The notes under the pieces: model-generated
Databases searched by the model: none
Told to the model about the DNA's origin: nothing
What the model saw: only the letters and a program-made list of their open reading frames with translations
DNA from: Tepidibacter thalassicus DSM 15285
GTDB lineage: Bacteria > Bacillota > Clostridia > Peptostreptococcales > Peptostreptococcaceae
NCBI RefSeq assembly: GCF_900129915.1
Contig: NZ_FQXH01000005.1
Coordinates: 186,001 to 250,000, forward strand
Direction: 5' to 3'
Length of the DNA stretch: 64,000 nt
Translations under genes and position numbers: made by a program
Shown here: piece after piece, positions 1-8,682 of the stretch
How positions within the stretch are numbered: the first letter of the stretch is position 1
Layout of the letters: each line of letters begins with the position of its first letter

Positions 1-1
1 A

Positions 2-580
2 GATGAAGATCTGCATAAGTTGGAAAAAAAATTTTTAGGAATACATGAATCAAATAATGAAGATGAGATGAGTTTAAATTTACAAGATTTTAATACGTTG
101 AAAGCATCTCAAAATTTAAAAAATATATCTTCTTCTTTGAATTTAAGACAAGTAAACGGTATAAATCATAATGATATATTAGAACAAATAATTAAAAAAA
201 GCAAATTAATTATTGATAAAGATAATTCAAGTATGGAAATTAAGTTAGAACCAGAACATTTAGGTAAATTAACTTTAAAAGTGGTTTTTGAAAGAGGTAT
301 TTTAAGTGCTAAGTTTATAGCTGAAAATGATGATGTAAAGACAATAATAGAAAATAATATGGATGAACTTAAAGAGAATCTTTTAGAGCAAGGGCTTAAT
401 ATACAAAGTTTAAGTGTATCTGTTGATAGTCAAGGCGATTTAAACAAACATAGGAATATTTTAGAAGCTATGGCTTATAATAAAAGAATTAGTAAAAATT
501 TAGCTATAAATGATGTTGTTGAAGAAGAAAAAGAAAATCCTTATTTGTATAATGATGAAAAGTTTAATGAATTAGCTTAG
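2..580 (+). CDS. fliK: Flagellar hook-length control protein FliK, C-terminal part
   Basis: The reading frame is open to the left edge of the window, so only the C-terminal part is present. A TTG at 20 exists, but nothing suggests it is a true start. The visible part contains a hook-length control C-terminal domain: residues around 75-150 have the pattern L-x-P-x-x-L-G-x-L (seen as [13 protein letters not shown]), followed by alternating strands and helices. FliK measures hook length and switches the export gate (FlhB) from hook to filament substrates. It lies 10 bases before flgD and is first in the visible fla/che operon, as in Bacillus and clostridia. The domain match and the context agree; the N-terminus is unseen. 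Confidence 0.85.
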   Translation, partial: DEDLHKLEKKFLGIHESNNEDEMSLNLQDFNTLKASQNLKNISSSLNLRQVNGINHNDILEQIIKKSKLIIDKDNSSMEIKLEPEHLGKLTLKVVFERGILSAKFIAENDDVKTIIENNMDELKENLLEQGLNIQSLSVSVDSQGDLNKHRNILEAMAYNKRISKNLAINDVVEEEKENPYLYNDEKFNELA

Positions 581-590
581 GAGGGAGAAT

Positions 591-1070
591 ATGAATATAG
601 CGGGAGTATTACCTGATAAGTTTACTAAATATACAGCTTCAGGTGAGATTGTTGAAAAAAAAGATGAAAATAAAATTAATGAAAAAAAAAATACGGATAA
701 TAAAAACATTAATTCTGATAAATTAACAAAAAGCTTAAGAAATCAGTTAGGAAAAAATGATTTCTTAAAGTTGCTTACAACTCAACTTAAATATCAAGAT
801 CCATTAAATCCTATGGAGGATAAAGAATTTATATCACAAATGGCACAGTTTAGTTCATTAGAGCAAATGCAAAATTTAAATACTTCTTTTCAAGATGTAG
901 CTAAGGGAATGGTATCGTTAAATAATAATTTTGTAGTAGCTAATAAAAATTTGGAAGAACAAATAGATGAACTTATAAGTGAAATTAAATCTTTAAAGGA
1001 AGAATTTAAAAATAATGATGAAACAGATTCTGTCGATAAAGATAATGAAAATAAAATTGAGTTAGTATAA
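591..1070 (+). CDS. flgD: Flagellar hook capping/assembly protein FlgD
   Basis: FlgD is the scaffold at the tip of the growing hook and is needed for hook subunit polymerisation. Residues about 55-97 hold the family signature, including [18 protein letters not shown] and the following [15 protein letters not shown]. The first 50 residues are Lys/Asn/Glu-rich and disordered-looking, and the C-terminus is an acidic coiled tail. At 159 residues it is a short FlgD that lacks the C-terminal Ig/Tudor-like region of the enterobacterial protein, as is common in Firmicutes. A GGAGGGAG ribosome binding site lies just before the ATG at 591. It sits between fliK and flgE, its usual place. Confidence 0.95.
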   Translation: MNIAGVLPDKFTKYTASGEIVEKKDENKINEKKNTDNKNINSDKLTKSLRNQLGKNDFLKLLTTQLKYQDPLNPMEDKEFISQMAQFSSLEQMQNLNTSFQDVAKGMVSLNNNFVVANKNLEEQIDELISEIKSLKEEFKNNDETDSVDKDNENKIELV

Positions 1071-1092
1071 AATTTTAGAGGGGGAATTTATT

Positions 1093-2625
1093 ATGATGAG
1101 ATCAATGTATGCTGCTGTATCAAGTTTAAGAGCACATCAAACAAAAATGGATATTATAGGAAATAACATAGCAAATGTTAATACTGTGGGATTTAAAGCT
1201 TCTAGGGTTACATTCAAAGAAACATTTGCTCAAACAATAAAAGGAGCAGGTGGAGCTCAAGATGGACGTGGAGGTACAAATCCTATGCAAATAGGGCTTG
1301 GTGCAGATGTAGCTTCGATTGATACAATTCAAAGAAGAGGGGCTGTTGAAAGAACAGACAATGTAACAGATTTAATGATTAATGGTGAAGGATATTTTAT
1401 GGTATCTGATGATGTTAATTTTTTAAACAGATATTACACAAGAGCTGGTAATTTTATTCTTGATGAAGGTGGCAATTTAGTTACACAAGATGGTTATAAA
1501 GTACTTGGTTATATGGCTGACGAAACAGGGAGACTTAAAAGTAGCTTAGAAGGACTTAAAATAGACAAATCGTTAGTATATCCTCCTCAAGCGACAAAAC
1601 CATCTAATCCTCCTATACCTGGCGAGGAAATAGTAACTTTTAAAGGAAATTTAAATTCTGATACTATTGGGCTTAGAACTATAAATATTGATGATGCAAC
1701 AGGTAATCCTATAAATCCTAGTGATTTAAAACCAGTTGCAAAAAATGGTGATAAAGCAGGTATTTATCAATTTGATCCAGTTCTTTCAAAAGCAGCTGGA
1801 AAGCCTGTTTATTCTCAGAAAAATGAAGAATTAAACAAAGCATTAGGAAGAGAAACTACGATAAAAGTATTCGATGATTTCGGAAATGTACATCAAATAA
1901 AGTTATTATTTACTAAGATGTCAGTAGATTCAAATAATGGAGAAAGTACGTGGCAAGTAGATGCTATGTACATGGGAAAAGATGGATATATGTTAGCAGA
2001 TGATGAAACAATTGGATGGACTGTTGCCGCTGATGGAAGCATTACTCCAAATACAGGAGCAAATGGATTTAATTGTGATTCTTTCACAATAACATTTGAT
2101 AAAAATGGAAAAATCAAAGCTGGAAGTGCTGCAAAAATGCCTATAACTATAGGAAGTGATTTAACTCAAGGAGCAGATGCATTGAATTTTGAAATTGATT
2201 TAGGTAAATTAACTCAGTTTTCTGACAAATCTAATGCAGATGCTAGTTTTATAAAAGGTTATAAACAAGGTTCTTTAAAAGAATTTACTATAGCTCCAAA
2301 TGGGGAAATAATAGGTATGTTTGATAATGGAGAAAGAAGACTTTTAGGTAGAGTTGCAATAGCTAATTTTAGAAATCCATCAGGTCTTCAAAAATTACAA
2401 TCTAATATGTTTGTAGAAACTAGAAACTCAGGAAATGCTGTAGTTGGAAAGCCTGGTCAAGATGGATTTGCAGAGCTTAATCCTGGTTCTTTAGAGATGT
2501 CTAATGTTGATTTAGGACAGGAATTTACAAATATGATTACAACTCAGAGAGGTTTTCAGGCTAACTCGAGAGTTATAACTACGACAGATCAAATGCTTGA
2601 AGAACTTGTAAATCTAAAGAGATAA
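1093..2625 (+). CDS. flgE: Flagellar hook protein FlgE
   Basis: This is the structural subunit of the hook that joins basal body to filament. The N-terminus has the rod/hook signature SSLRAHQTKMDIIGNNIANV followed by NTVGFKASRVTF, and the C-terminus has the matching helix, including SNVDLGQEFTNMITTQRGFQ. These are the two coiled-coil-forming ends of axial flagellar proteins. At 510 residues it is a long hook protein with a central FlgE D1/D2 region. A GAGGGGG ribosome binding site precedes two tandem ATG codons at 1093 and 1096; either could start. It follows flgD and precedes the small swrD gene, as in Bacillus subtilis. Confidence 0.96.
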   Translation: MMRSMYAAVSSLRAHQTKMDIIGNNIANVNTVGFKASRVTFKETFAQTIKGAGGAQDGRGGTNPMQIGLGADVASIDTIQRRGAVERTDNVTDLMINGEGYFMVSDDVNFLNRYYTRAGNFILDEGGNLVTQDGYKVLGYMADETGRLKSSLEGLKIDKSLVYPPQATKPSNPPIPGEEIVTFKGNLNSDTIGLRTINIDDATGNPINPSDLKPVAKNGDKAGIYQFDPVLSKAAGKPVYSQKNEELNKALGRETTIKVFDDFGNVHQIKLLFTKMSVDSNNGESTWQVDAMYMGKDGYMLADDETIGWTVAADGSITPNTGANGFNCDSFTITFDKNGKIKAGSAAKMPITIGSDLTQGADALNFEIDLGKLTQFSDKSNADASFIKGYKQGSLKEFTIAPNGEIIGMFDNGERRLLGRVAIANFRNPSGLQKLQSNMFVETRNSGNAVVGKPGQDGFAELNPGSLEMSNVDLGQEFTNMITTQRGFQANSRVITTTDQMLEELVNLKR

Positions 2626-2637
2626 TAAGGTGAAATT

Positions 2638-2847
2638 ATGATAAAGGTTAAAAGGCTTAATGGTGAAGAATTTGTTATTAATTGTGAATTAATAGAAACG
2701 ATTGAAGGAAATCCAGATACAATAATAACATTAACTACGGGACATAAATATGTAGTAAAAGAGGATATAAATACAGTAATTGAAAAAGTAAAACAATTTA
2801 AAAGTAGTATAAATACTGTAATAGTACAACGTAGAAAAGAGGTGTAG
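2638..2847 (+). CDS. swrD: Flagellar FlbD/SwrD family protein
   Basis: A 69-residue protein of the FlbD/SwrD family, recognised by IKVKRLNGEEFVINCELIE near the start, the following small beta-rich body and a basic end. In Bacillus subtilis SwrD raises flagellar motor power by supporting stator function; that role is known for the family and inferred here. The gene lies between flgE and motA, 12 bases after the former and 3 bases before the latter, so it is co-translated with the stator genes. An AAGGTG site precedes the ATG at 2638. Confidence 0.9.
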   Translation: MIKVKRLNGEEFVINCELIETIEGNPDTIITLTTGHKYVVKEDINTVIEKVKQFKSSINTVIVQRRKEV

Positions 2848-2850
2848 CAT

Positions 2851-3624
2851 TTGGATTTAGGAACACTCATTGGTATAGTATTAGGTTTTGTATTAATTAT
2901 AGTAAGTATTCTTTTAGGAGGAAGTTTGGGGTCGTTTTTTGATGTACCTTCTTTAATGATAGTATTAGGGGGAACAATTGCTGCAACTTTAGTTGCATAT
3001 CCCCTTCCAAAAGTTAAAGAAGTTATAAAATTAACTCAAATAGCTTTTAAACAAAGAACAAATAACCCAAATGATGTAATAGAAAATATAATAGAACTTG
3101 CAAATAAAGCAAGAAAAGAAGGTTTGTTAGCTCTTGAAGAATTATCTAATGATATGGATGATGAGTTTTTAAAAAAGGGAATAATGCTTGTGGTAGATGG
3201 AACAGATCCAGAACTTGTTAGGACTTTGCTTGAAACTGAATTAGCTTTTTTAGAAGAAAGACATAAAAGTGGTCAAGGATTATTTGAAACTATGGGTTCT
3301 TTGTGTCCTGCTTTTGGTATGGTTGGTACGCTTATTGGACTTATCAATATGCTTCAAAAGTTAGATGATCCATCGAGTATAGGTCCATCTATGGCTGTTG
3401 CATTAATTACAACATTTTATGGTTCTTTATTTGCAAACTTAATGTTTATACCTATTGCAAATAAATTAAAATTAAAAAGTAGAGAGGAAACATTGGAAAA
3501 AGAAATTGTAGTAGAAGGATTACTTTCTATACAAGCAGGGGAAAATCCAAGAATAATAGAAGAAAAATTAAAGGCATTTTTACCTCCTTCAATGAGAAGA
3601 GAAGCACAGGAAGGAGAAGCATAA
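2851..3624 (+). CDS. motA: Flagellar motor stator protein MotA
   Basis: MotA is the torque-generating membrane subunit of the ion-driven stator. The 257 residues show two N-terminal membrane segments (about 3-25 and 32-50, with LMIVLGGTIAATLVAYP), a long charged cytoplasmic loop, and two more segments (about 145-165 and 178-203). The segment with CPAFGMVGTLIGLINML and the stretch around SMAVALITTFYGSLFANLMF are classic MotA/ExbB/TolQ patterns. The start is TTG at 2851, chosen because AGAGGTG lies 6-8 bases upstream. It runs straight into motB with one base between. Whether the motor uses protons or sodium cannot be read with certainty. Confidence 0.96.
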   Translation: MDLGTLIGIVLGFVLIIVSILLGGSLGSFFDVPSLMIVLGGTIAATLVAYPLPKVKEVIKLTQIAFKQRTNNPNDVIENIIELANKARKEGLLALEELSNDMDDEFLKKGIMLVVDGTDPELVRTLLETELAFLEERHKSGQGLFETMGSLCPAFGMVGTLIGLINMLQKLDDPSSIGPSMAVALITTFYGSLFANLMFIPIANKLKLKSREETLEKEIVVEGLLSIQAGENPRIIEEKLKAFLPPSMRREAQEGEA

Positions 3625-3625
3625 T

Positions 3626-4387
3626 ATGGCTAAAAAGAAAAAAGAAGAAGAAGTTAAACAAGGTGCTCCTGAATGGATGGGTACTTATGGAGATATGGTA
3701 ACATTATTACTTTGTTTTTTTGTTTTGCTTTTTTCGATGTCATCTGTTGATGCTCAAAAATTTCAAGCGATTATACAATCGTTTAATGGATCATTGGGAA
3801 TGTTATCAGGAGGTACAACTATAGTTGATAAGGAATATATAGGTAAAGGGTTAAATGATGATAAAAGTATAGATCAAAAACAGGAAACTGAGAATTTTAA
3901 TAATTTAGAAAAACAAATAAAAGAGTATTTAAAAAATAATGGATTAGATAAAGATGTTTTTGTCATGAATGAGAGTGCAGGACTTTTGCTGAGATTTCAA
4001 GATAATGTTTTATTTGATTCAGGAAAAGCAGATTTAAAATTAAAATCTAAAGAAATTTTAAGATACATCTCAACTTTTTTAAATAAAAATGAATTTAAAA
4101 ATAAATTTATAAGAATAGAAGGCCATACAGATAATGATCCTATAAGATATAATCATAAATATCCTACAAATTGGGAATTATCTGTTGCTAGAGCTAGTAA
4201 TGTAGTTAGGTTTTTAGTTGAGAATACAGGAATAGATCCTAAACGCATTTCAGCTTCAGGATATAGTGAATATCATCCTGTAGCACCGAATAATTCTCCT
4301 GAAAATAAAGCTAAAAATAGAAGAGTAGATATACTTATATTAAAAAATCAATTTATAAAAGATGAGCCTATAAGATTGGAGGATTAA
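3626..4387 (+). CDS. motB: Flagellar motor stator protein MotB
   Basis: MotB anchors the stator to peptidoglycan and carries the ion-binding aspartate. The 253 residues have a basic cytoplasmic N-terminus, one membrane segment (about 22-42) that begins with the conserved Asp23 in TYGDMVTLLLCFFVLLFS, a linker with a plug-like stretch, and an OmpA-like peptidoglycan-binding domain (about 125-245). That domain shows FDSGKADL, RIEGHTDNDPI, NWELSVARAS and NRRVDILI. It forms the stator pair with motA directly upstream. A GGAAGGAG site precedes the ATG. Confidence 0.96.
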   Translation: MAKKKKEEEVKQGAPEWMGTYGDMVTLLLCFFVLLFSMSSVDAQKFQAIIQSFNGSLGMLSGGTTIVDKEYIGKGLNDDKSIDQKQETENFNNLEKQIKEYLKNNGLDKDVFVMNESAGLLLRFQDNVLFDSGKADLKLKSKEILRYISTFLNKNEFKNKFIRIEGHTDNDPIRYNHKYPTNWELSVARASNVVRFLVENTGIDPKRISASGYSEYHPVAPNNSPENKAKNRRVDILILKNQFIKDEPIRLED

Positions 4388-4391
4388 TAAA

Positions 4392-4802
4392 ATGGATACA
4401 AAAAAAGTGATGATTTTTTCTATTATAGGATTTGTATTATCCTTGTTTATATTTGTTGGGACATTGTATTATGTTAAAAGCTCATCTAAAGACGTTAAAG
4501 ATATAAAGACGTATAATTATGATGCTGGTGAGTTTTCTACAAATATGGGAGATTTAAGGCATTATTTTAAAGGAAATTTAGTAATTGAAACTACTGATAA
4601 AAAAGCAATTGAAAAATTAACTGAAAAAAATGTTATAGTAAGAGATACAGTATTAAAAGTTATAATATCTCAAGACCCTAATCAAATGACAACAAATGAG
4701 GGAATGGACAAAATAGAAAAAGAATTGATATCTAAATTATCAAAGGTTTTAAATATTCAATCTATAAGAAATATATATTTTACTAATTATATAGTTCAGT
4801 AA
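4392..4802 (+). CDS. fliL: Flagellar basal-body-associated protein FliL
   Basis: FliL is a single-span membrane protein around the basal body that assists stator function. The 136 residues comprise a short N-terminus, a membrane helix (about 7-28) and an extracytoplasmic domain. The C-terminal end TNEGMDKIEKELISKLSKVL followed by a short beta stretch ending YFTNYIVQ matches the family. It lies 4 bases after motB and 15 before fliM. Sequence identity within the FliL family is usually low, so position carries part of the call. Confidence 0.9.
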   Translation: MDTKKVMIFSIIGFVLSLFIFVGTLYYVKSSSKDVKDIKTYNYDAGEFSTNMGDLRHYFKGNLVIETTDKKAIEKLTEKNVIVRDTVLKVIISQDPNQMTTNEGMDKIEKELISKLSKVLNIQSIRNIYFTNYIVQ

Positions 4803-4817
4803 AGGCAGGTGGCGTAA

Positions 4818-5819
4818 TTGTCTGAAATATTATCTCAAAGTGAAATAGACGCCTTATTAGAAGCTTTAAATACTGGAGATGTCGATGTTCAAGAAATTAA
4901 AGAAGAGACTAAAGAGAAGAAAATAAAAAAATATGATTTTAAAAGTCCTAAAAAATTAGCAAAAGATCAATTGCGCACTCTTCACATAATACACGAAAAT
5001 TATTCTAGAATATTAAATACTTTTTTATCAGGATATTTAAGAAGTTATATTCAAATAGAAGTATTATCTGTTGAAGAACTTTCGTATTATGAATTTAGCA
5101 ATTCAATATCTAATCCGGCAATGCTTTCTATTGTCGACTTTAATCCTTTGCCAGGACAAATGATAATGGAAGTTTCTACATCGTTGGCTTTTTGTATAAT
5201 TGACAGAATACTAGGAGGAAATGGGAATTATCAAGGCGAAATAAGAAGTTTTACTGAAATAGAGCTCACTATATTAAATAAAATAGTTAGACAAATAATT
5301 AAGTTGCTTATTGAGCCATGGGAAAATGTAATAGAATTATCGCCAAAACTTGATAAAATAGAAACAAATTCTCAATTTGCTCAAATAGTTTCTCCTAATG
5401 AAACAGTAGCTTTGATTACTCTAAAAGCAAAAATAAGTGAAGTGGAAGGGCTTATTAACATATGTATACCTCACATAGTATTAGAGCCTATTTTACCAAA
5501 ATTAAGCACTAAATTTTGGTTTTCTACTAATACTAATAAAACAATTACAGATGAAGAAAAAAACATGTTACAAAAAAGACTTAAGAAAGCTAATATTGAA
5601 TTATCGGCAATAATTGCAAATACAACTATAACAGTTGAAGAATTTTTAAATCTTCAAGTAGGAGATGTAATTAGTCTTAATAAAAACATAAATGAACAGC
5701 TTGAAATAAAAGTTGGAAATAAAATTAAGTTTTTAGGTACCCCAGGTAGTATGAAAAATAAATATGCTATAAAGATTACTAAAGTCTTTGAAAAGGGTGA
5801 TGAAGAATATGATGAATGA
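4818..5819 (+). CDS. fliM: Flagellar motor switch protein FliM
   Basis: FliM is the middle ring protein of the switch complex and binds phosphorylated CheY. Its N-terminal peptide EILSQSEIDALLEAL is the CheY-P-binding motif. The central CheC-like domain (about 45-230) has LRTLHIIHENYSR and SLAFCIIDRILGGNG, and the C-terminal SpoA domain (about 255-330) ends in a FliN-like fold. The length of 333 residues is normal. The start is TTG at 4818, preceded by AGGCAGGTGG. Its stop lies inside the first codons of fliY, so the two ring proteins are translationally coupled. Confidence 0.96.
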   Translation: MSEILSQSEIDALLEALNTGDVDVQEIKEETKEKKIKKYDFKSPKKLAKDQLRTLHIIHENYSRILNTFLSGYLRSYIQIEVLSVEELSYYEFSNSISNPAMLSIVDFNPLPGQMIMEVSTSLAFCIIDRILGGNGNYQGEIRSFTEIELTILNKIVRQIIKLLIEPWENVIELSPKLDKIETNSQFAQIVSPNETVALITLKAKISEVEGLINICIPHIVLEPILPKLSTKFWFSTNTNKTITDEEKNMLQKRLKKANIELSAIIANTTITVEEFLNLQVGDVISLNKNINEQLEIKVGNKIKFLGTPGSMKNKYAIKITKVFEKGDEEYDE

Positions 5820-6939
5820 TATGTTATCACAAGAAGAAATTGATGCTCTTTTAAAAGGGAGTTCAGAAGATGTTTCTTCAAATAATGAAGCAGATTTGTT
5901 ATTAAGCGATATAGAAAAAGATGCTATTGGTGAAATTGGAAATATAAGCATGGGTACATCTGCTACCACTTTATATACGTTATTAGGTCAAAAAGTTAGT
6001 ATAACTACTCCAAGAGTAGATTTAGTTACACTCAATGAAATGGCTGATGAATATCCTTTGCCATTTGTAGCTGTGGAAGTAGGGTATAAAGAAGGTTTAA
6101 CTGGAAGCAATTTACTTGTTCTAAAAGAAGATGATGTCAAAGTTATTACTTCATTAATGATGGGCGGAGATGGAAAAAATAATTTACCAGATACATTGGA
6201 TGAAATACATTTAAGCGCTATAAGTGAAGCAATGAATCAGATGATAGGAGCTTCTTCGACAGCGCTTTCAGATATGATTTCTAAAAAAATAGATATACTT
6301 CCTCCTAATATTTACAAGGTTGATTTAGGAAATGAAGATTATGATCTTAAATTTATACAAAAAGATGAAAAAATAGTTAGAATATCTTTTAAAATGACTA
6401 TTGGAGATTTAGTTGATAGTAATATTATGCAACTTATGCCTATTGACTTTGCTAAGACTTTAGTTGATAATATGTTATATGGGGAGTCAAATAACAATAC
6501 TTCTTCTAAAGATTCAATAGTGTCTTCTGATGTGGATAAAGAAGTTATAAATACAGATTATACAATTCAAAATAGTAATTATTCAATTGAGAAGAAAGAA
6601 GTAAAACAAGAAAATCCTATAAATGTTCAACCTGTAAAATTTGAGAGCTTCGATACAAATAGTTCTTATACAAATAATGTGCCAGAGAATATAGACATAA
6701 TTAAAGATGTGCTTTTAAATGTAACAGTAGAGCTTGGAAGAACAAAAAAAAGCATTGATGATATACTAGAATTTGCTCCTGGAACGATAGTGGAATTAGA
6801 TAAGCTAGTAGGAGAGCCTTTAGATATATTAGTCAATGGTAAAAAAGTAGCTAAAGGAGAAGTTGTGGTTATAGATGAAAATTATGGTATAAGAATAACT
6901 GATATTATTAAGCCAGAAAAAAGATTGAGAAATATTTAG
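5809..6939 (+). CDS. fliY: Flagellar motor switch phosphatase FliY
   Basis: FliY combines a CheC-like CheY-P phosphatase with a C-terminal FliN domain, the Gram-positive form of FliN. The N-terminal peptide MLSQEEIDALLKG resembles the FliM CheY-binding peptide. Two phosphatase motifs of the E-x2-N type are intact (EIGNISMG near residue 45 and SEAMNQMIGAS near 140). A poorly conserved linker follows, then the SpoA/FliN domain (about 295-370) with LGRTKKSIDDILEFAPGTIV. I chose ATG 5809 because AAAGGGTGATG sits about 10 bases upstream; a TTG at 5788 is in frame but has no site. It overlaps the end of fliM by 11 bases. Confidence 0.94.
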   Translation: MMNDMLSQEEIDALLKGSSEDVSSNNEADLLLSDIEKDAIGEIGNISMGTSATTLYTLLGQKVSITTPRVDLVTLNEMADEYPLPFVAVEVGYKEGLTGSNLLVLKEDDVKVITSLMMGGDGKNNLPDTLDEIHLSAISEAMNQMIGASSTALSDMISKKIDILPPNIYKVDLGNEDYDLKFIQKDEKIVRISFKMTIGDLVDSNIMQLMPIDFAKTLVDNMLYGESNNNTSSKDSIVSSDVDKEVINTDYTIQNSNYSIEKKEVKQENPINVQPVKFESFDTNSSYTNNVPENIDIIKDVLLNVTVELGRTKKSIDDILEFAPGTIVELDKLVGEPLDILVNGKKVAKGEVVVIDENYGIRITDIIKPEKRLRNI

Positions 6940-6991
6940 TAAAATTTAAATATAAATTTATATAAATTAAATTAGAAGGAGGAATTATAAA

Positions 6992-7354
6992 ATGTCAAAA
7001 AACATATTATTAGTGGATGATGCAGCATTTATGAGAATGATGATTAAGGATATTTTGGTAAAAAACGGATATGAAGTTGTTGGTGAAGCTGAAAATGGAG
7101 CAAAGGCAATAGAAAAATACAAAGAGTTAAAACCAGATCTTGTAGTTATGGACATTACTATGCCTGAAGTTGATGGCATACAGGCAGTAAAAGAAATAAA
7201 GAAAATAGATCCTAATGCTAATATAATAATGTGTTCAGCTATGGGGCAACAAGCTATGGTAATTGAAGCTATTCAATCTGGAGCTAAAGATTTTATAGTA
7301 AAGCCATTTCAAGCTGATAGAGTATTAGAAGCTGTTAAAAAAGTTTTAGGATAA
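6992..7354 (+). CDS. cheY: Chemotaxis response regulator CheY
   Basis: A single-domain response regulator of 120 residues. The acidic pocket Asp9/Asp10, phospho-acceptor Asp54 (in VVMDITMPEVDG), Ser82 and Lys104 (in FIVKPF) are all present. When phosphorylated by CheA it binds FliM/FliY and alters motor rotation. A GAAGGAGG ribosome binding site lies before the ATG at 6992. A 52-base AT-rich gap separates it from fliY, the widest gap so far in the operon, but I see no convincing promoter in it. Confidence 0.95.
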   Translation: MSKNILLVDDAAFMRMMIKDILVKNGYEVVGEAENGAKAIEKYKELKPDLVVMDITMPEVDGIQAVKEIKKIDPNANIIMCSAMGQQAMVIEAIQSGAKDFIVKPFQADRVLEAVKKVLG

Positions 7355-7366
7355 TTAGATGTTAAA

Positions 7367-7648
7367 ATGGGTATTTTTTTAGAAATATTAAAAATAATAT
7401 TATATATATGTATTTTTTTAATAATACTGTATTTTGCTCATTGGACATCAAAATATTTAGCAAAAAAAAATGAATTATTATATAAAAATAAAAAAATTAA
7501 AATTGTAGAAAGAGTATTTCTTGGTAAAGAAAAAGAAGTCGTTTTATTACAGTATAAAGATAAAGAATACCTATTGGGGATTTCTCAAGATAAATTTACA
7601 AAAATAGATACTTTTAAACTTAAGGATGATAATAATGAAAAAATTTAA
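7367..7648 (+). CDS. fliO: Flagellar biosynthetic protein FliO (FliZ-like)
   Basis: A 93-residue protein with one N-terminal membrane helix (about 5-23) followed by a small basic beta-rich cytoplasmic domain with KIKIVERVFLGKEKEVVLLQ. This is the FliO pattern. FliO helps assemble the FliP-FliQ-FliR export gate. The gene lies immediately before fliP and overlaps it by 14 bases. Sequence conservation in FliO is low, so the topology and position between cheY and fliP are the main support. The ribosome binding site before ATG 7367 is weak, so translation may depend on read-through from cheY. Confidence 0.85.
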   Translation: MGIFLEILKIILYICIFLIILYFAHWTSKYLAKKNELLYKNKKIKIVERVFLGKEKEVVLLQYKDKEYLLGISQDKFTKIDTFKLKDDNNEKI

Positions 7649-8384
7649 AGTATTATTTCTTTTTTTAATAATATGTTTGTTAAGCACAAATTTATCATGG
7701 GCTCAGCCTCAAGTTCCGAATATTTCTTTACAAATAAATGGTAATTCGGATCCTAGAAATTTAAGCAGTACAATTGAATTAATATTATTGTTCACTGTAC
7801 TTTCTTTACTTCCAACAATAATAATAATGATGACTTCTTTTACGAGGATAATAATAGTATTATCTTTTTTAAGAAATGCTTTATCTACTCAACAAAATCC
7901 ACCTACTCAGGTTTTAATTGGGCTTGCTATATTTTTAACTTTTTTTATAATGGCTCCAGTTGGGAATAAAATTTATAATGATGCTTTAAATCCGTATTTT
8001 AATGAAGAAATAACCCAAGAAGAAGCTTTTAGCAGAGCAATGGATCCAGTGAGGGAATTTATGTTTAAGCAAACTAGAAAGAAAGATATTTCTCTTTTTA
8101 TAGAAATTGCAAAATTAAAAAAACCTAAAACTTTGAATGATATACCTAATAAGGTTTTAATTCCGGCTTTTTTAATAAGTGAACTTAAAACAGGGTTTCA
8201 GATAGGATTTATTCTTTTTATTCCTTTTATAATAATAGATATGGTAGTAGCAAGTACATTAATGTCCATGGGGATGATGATGTTACCACCTGTAATGATA
8301 TCTCTTCCATTTAAAATATTACTTTTTATATTAGTAGATGGATGGAATTTAGTAATAAAATCTATTGTAATGGGTTTTAAATAA
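7635..8384 (+). CDS. fliP: Flagellar type III export gate protein FliP
   Basis: FliP is the main pore-forming subunit of the flagellar export gate. The 249 residues start with a cleavable signal peptide (MKKFKVLFLFLIICLLSTNL then SWA). Membrane segments follow, with the family motifs MTSFTRIIIVLSFLRNAL, LSTQQNPPTQVLIGLAIFLT, and FQIGFILFIPFIIIDMVVAS ending in the conserved MGMMMLPPVMISLPFK. I chose ATG 7635 over an in-frame ATG at 7626 because AAGG lies 9 bases before it. It is followed by fliQ and fliR in the canonical order. Confidence 0.96.
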   Translation: MKKFKVLFLFLIICLLSTNLSWAQPQVPNISLQINGNSDPRNLSSTIELILLFTVLSLLPTIIIMMTSFTRIIIVLSFLRNALSTQQNPPTQVLIGLAIFLTFFIMAPVGNKIYNDALNPYFNEEITQEEAFSRAMDPVREFMFKQTRKKDISLFIEIAKLKKPKTLNDIPNKVLIPAFLISELKTGFQIGFILFIPFIIIDMVVASTLMSMGMMMLPPVMISLPFKILLFILVDGWNLVIKSIVMGFK

Positions 8385-8400
8385 AAAAGGAAGTGAAACA

Positions 8401-8670
8401 GTGGATGTTAATTCTGCTATTAATTTAGGTCAGCAAGCGTTAACTATGGTATTATTACTTGCTTCACCTATACTTATATTGAGTCTTATAGTTGGACTTT
8501 TGGTTAGTATATTTCAAGCTACAACTCAAATACAAGAGGCTACATTATCTTTTGTGCCTAAAATTGTTGTTACATTTATATCTTTAGTATTATTTGGACA
8601 TTGGATGATAACTACTGTTGTTAACTTTACAGAAAATCTATTTTTAAATATAGATAAGTTCATAAAGTAA
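8401..8670 (+). CDS. fliQ: Flagellar type III export gate protein FliQ
   Basis: An 89-residue protein with two membrane helices (about 16-38 and 50-72). It carries the FliQ signature in ALTMVLLLASPILILSLIVG and FQATTQIQEATLSFVPKI. It joins FliP and FliR in the export gate. The start is GTG at 8401, preceded by an AAGGAAGTG ribosome binding site. It sits 16 bases after fliP and 12 before fliR. Confidence 0.96.
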   Translation: MDVNSAINLGQQALTMVLLLASPILILSLIVGLLVSIFQATTQIQEATLSFVPKIVVTFISLVLFGHWMITTVVNFTENLFLNIDKFIK

Positions 8671-8682
8671 AGAGATGATAAT

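Noticed and set aside
2589-2870. Minus-strand frame opposite swrD
   Set aside because: swrD on the + strand has a family match and a ribosome binding site; the opposite frame has neither.
6940-6991. A promoter between fliY and cheY
   Set aside because: The gap is only AT-rich with TATAAA-like words and no matching -35 at 16-18 bases.
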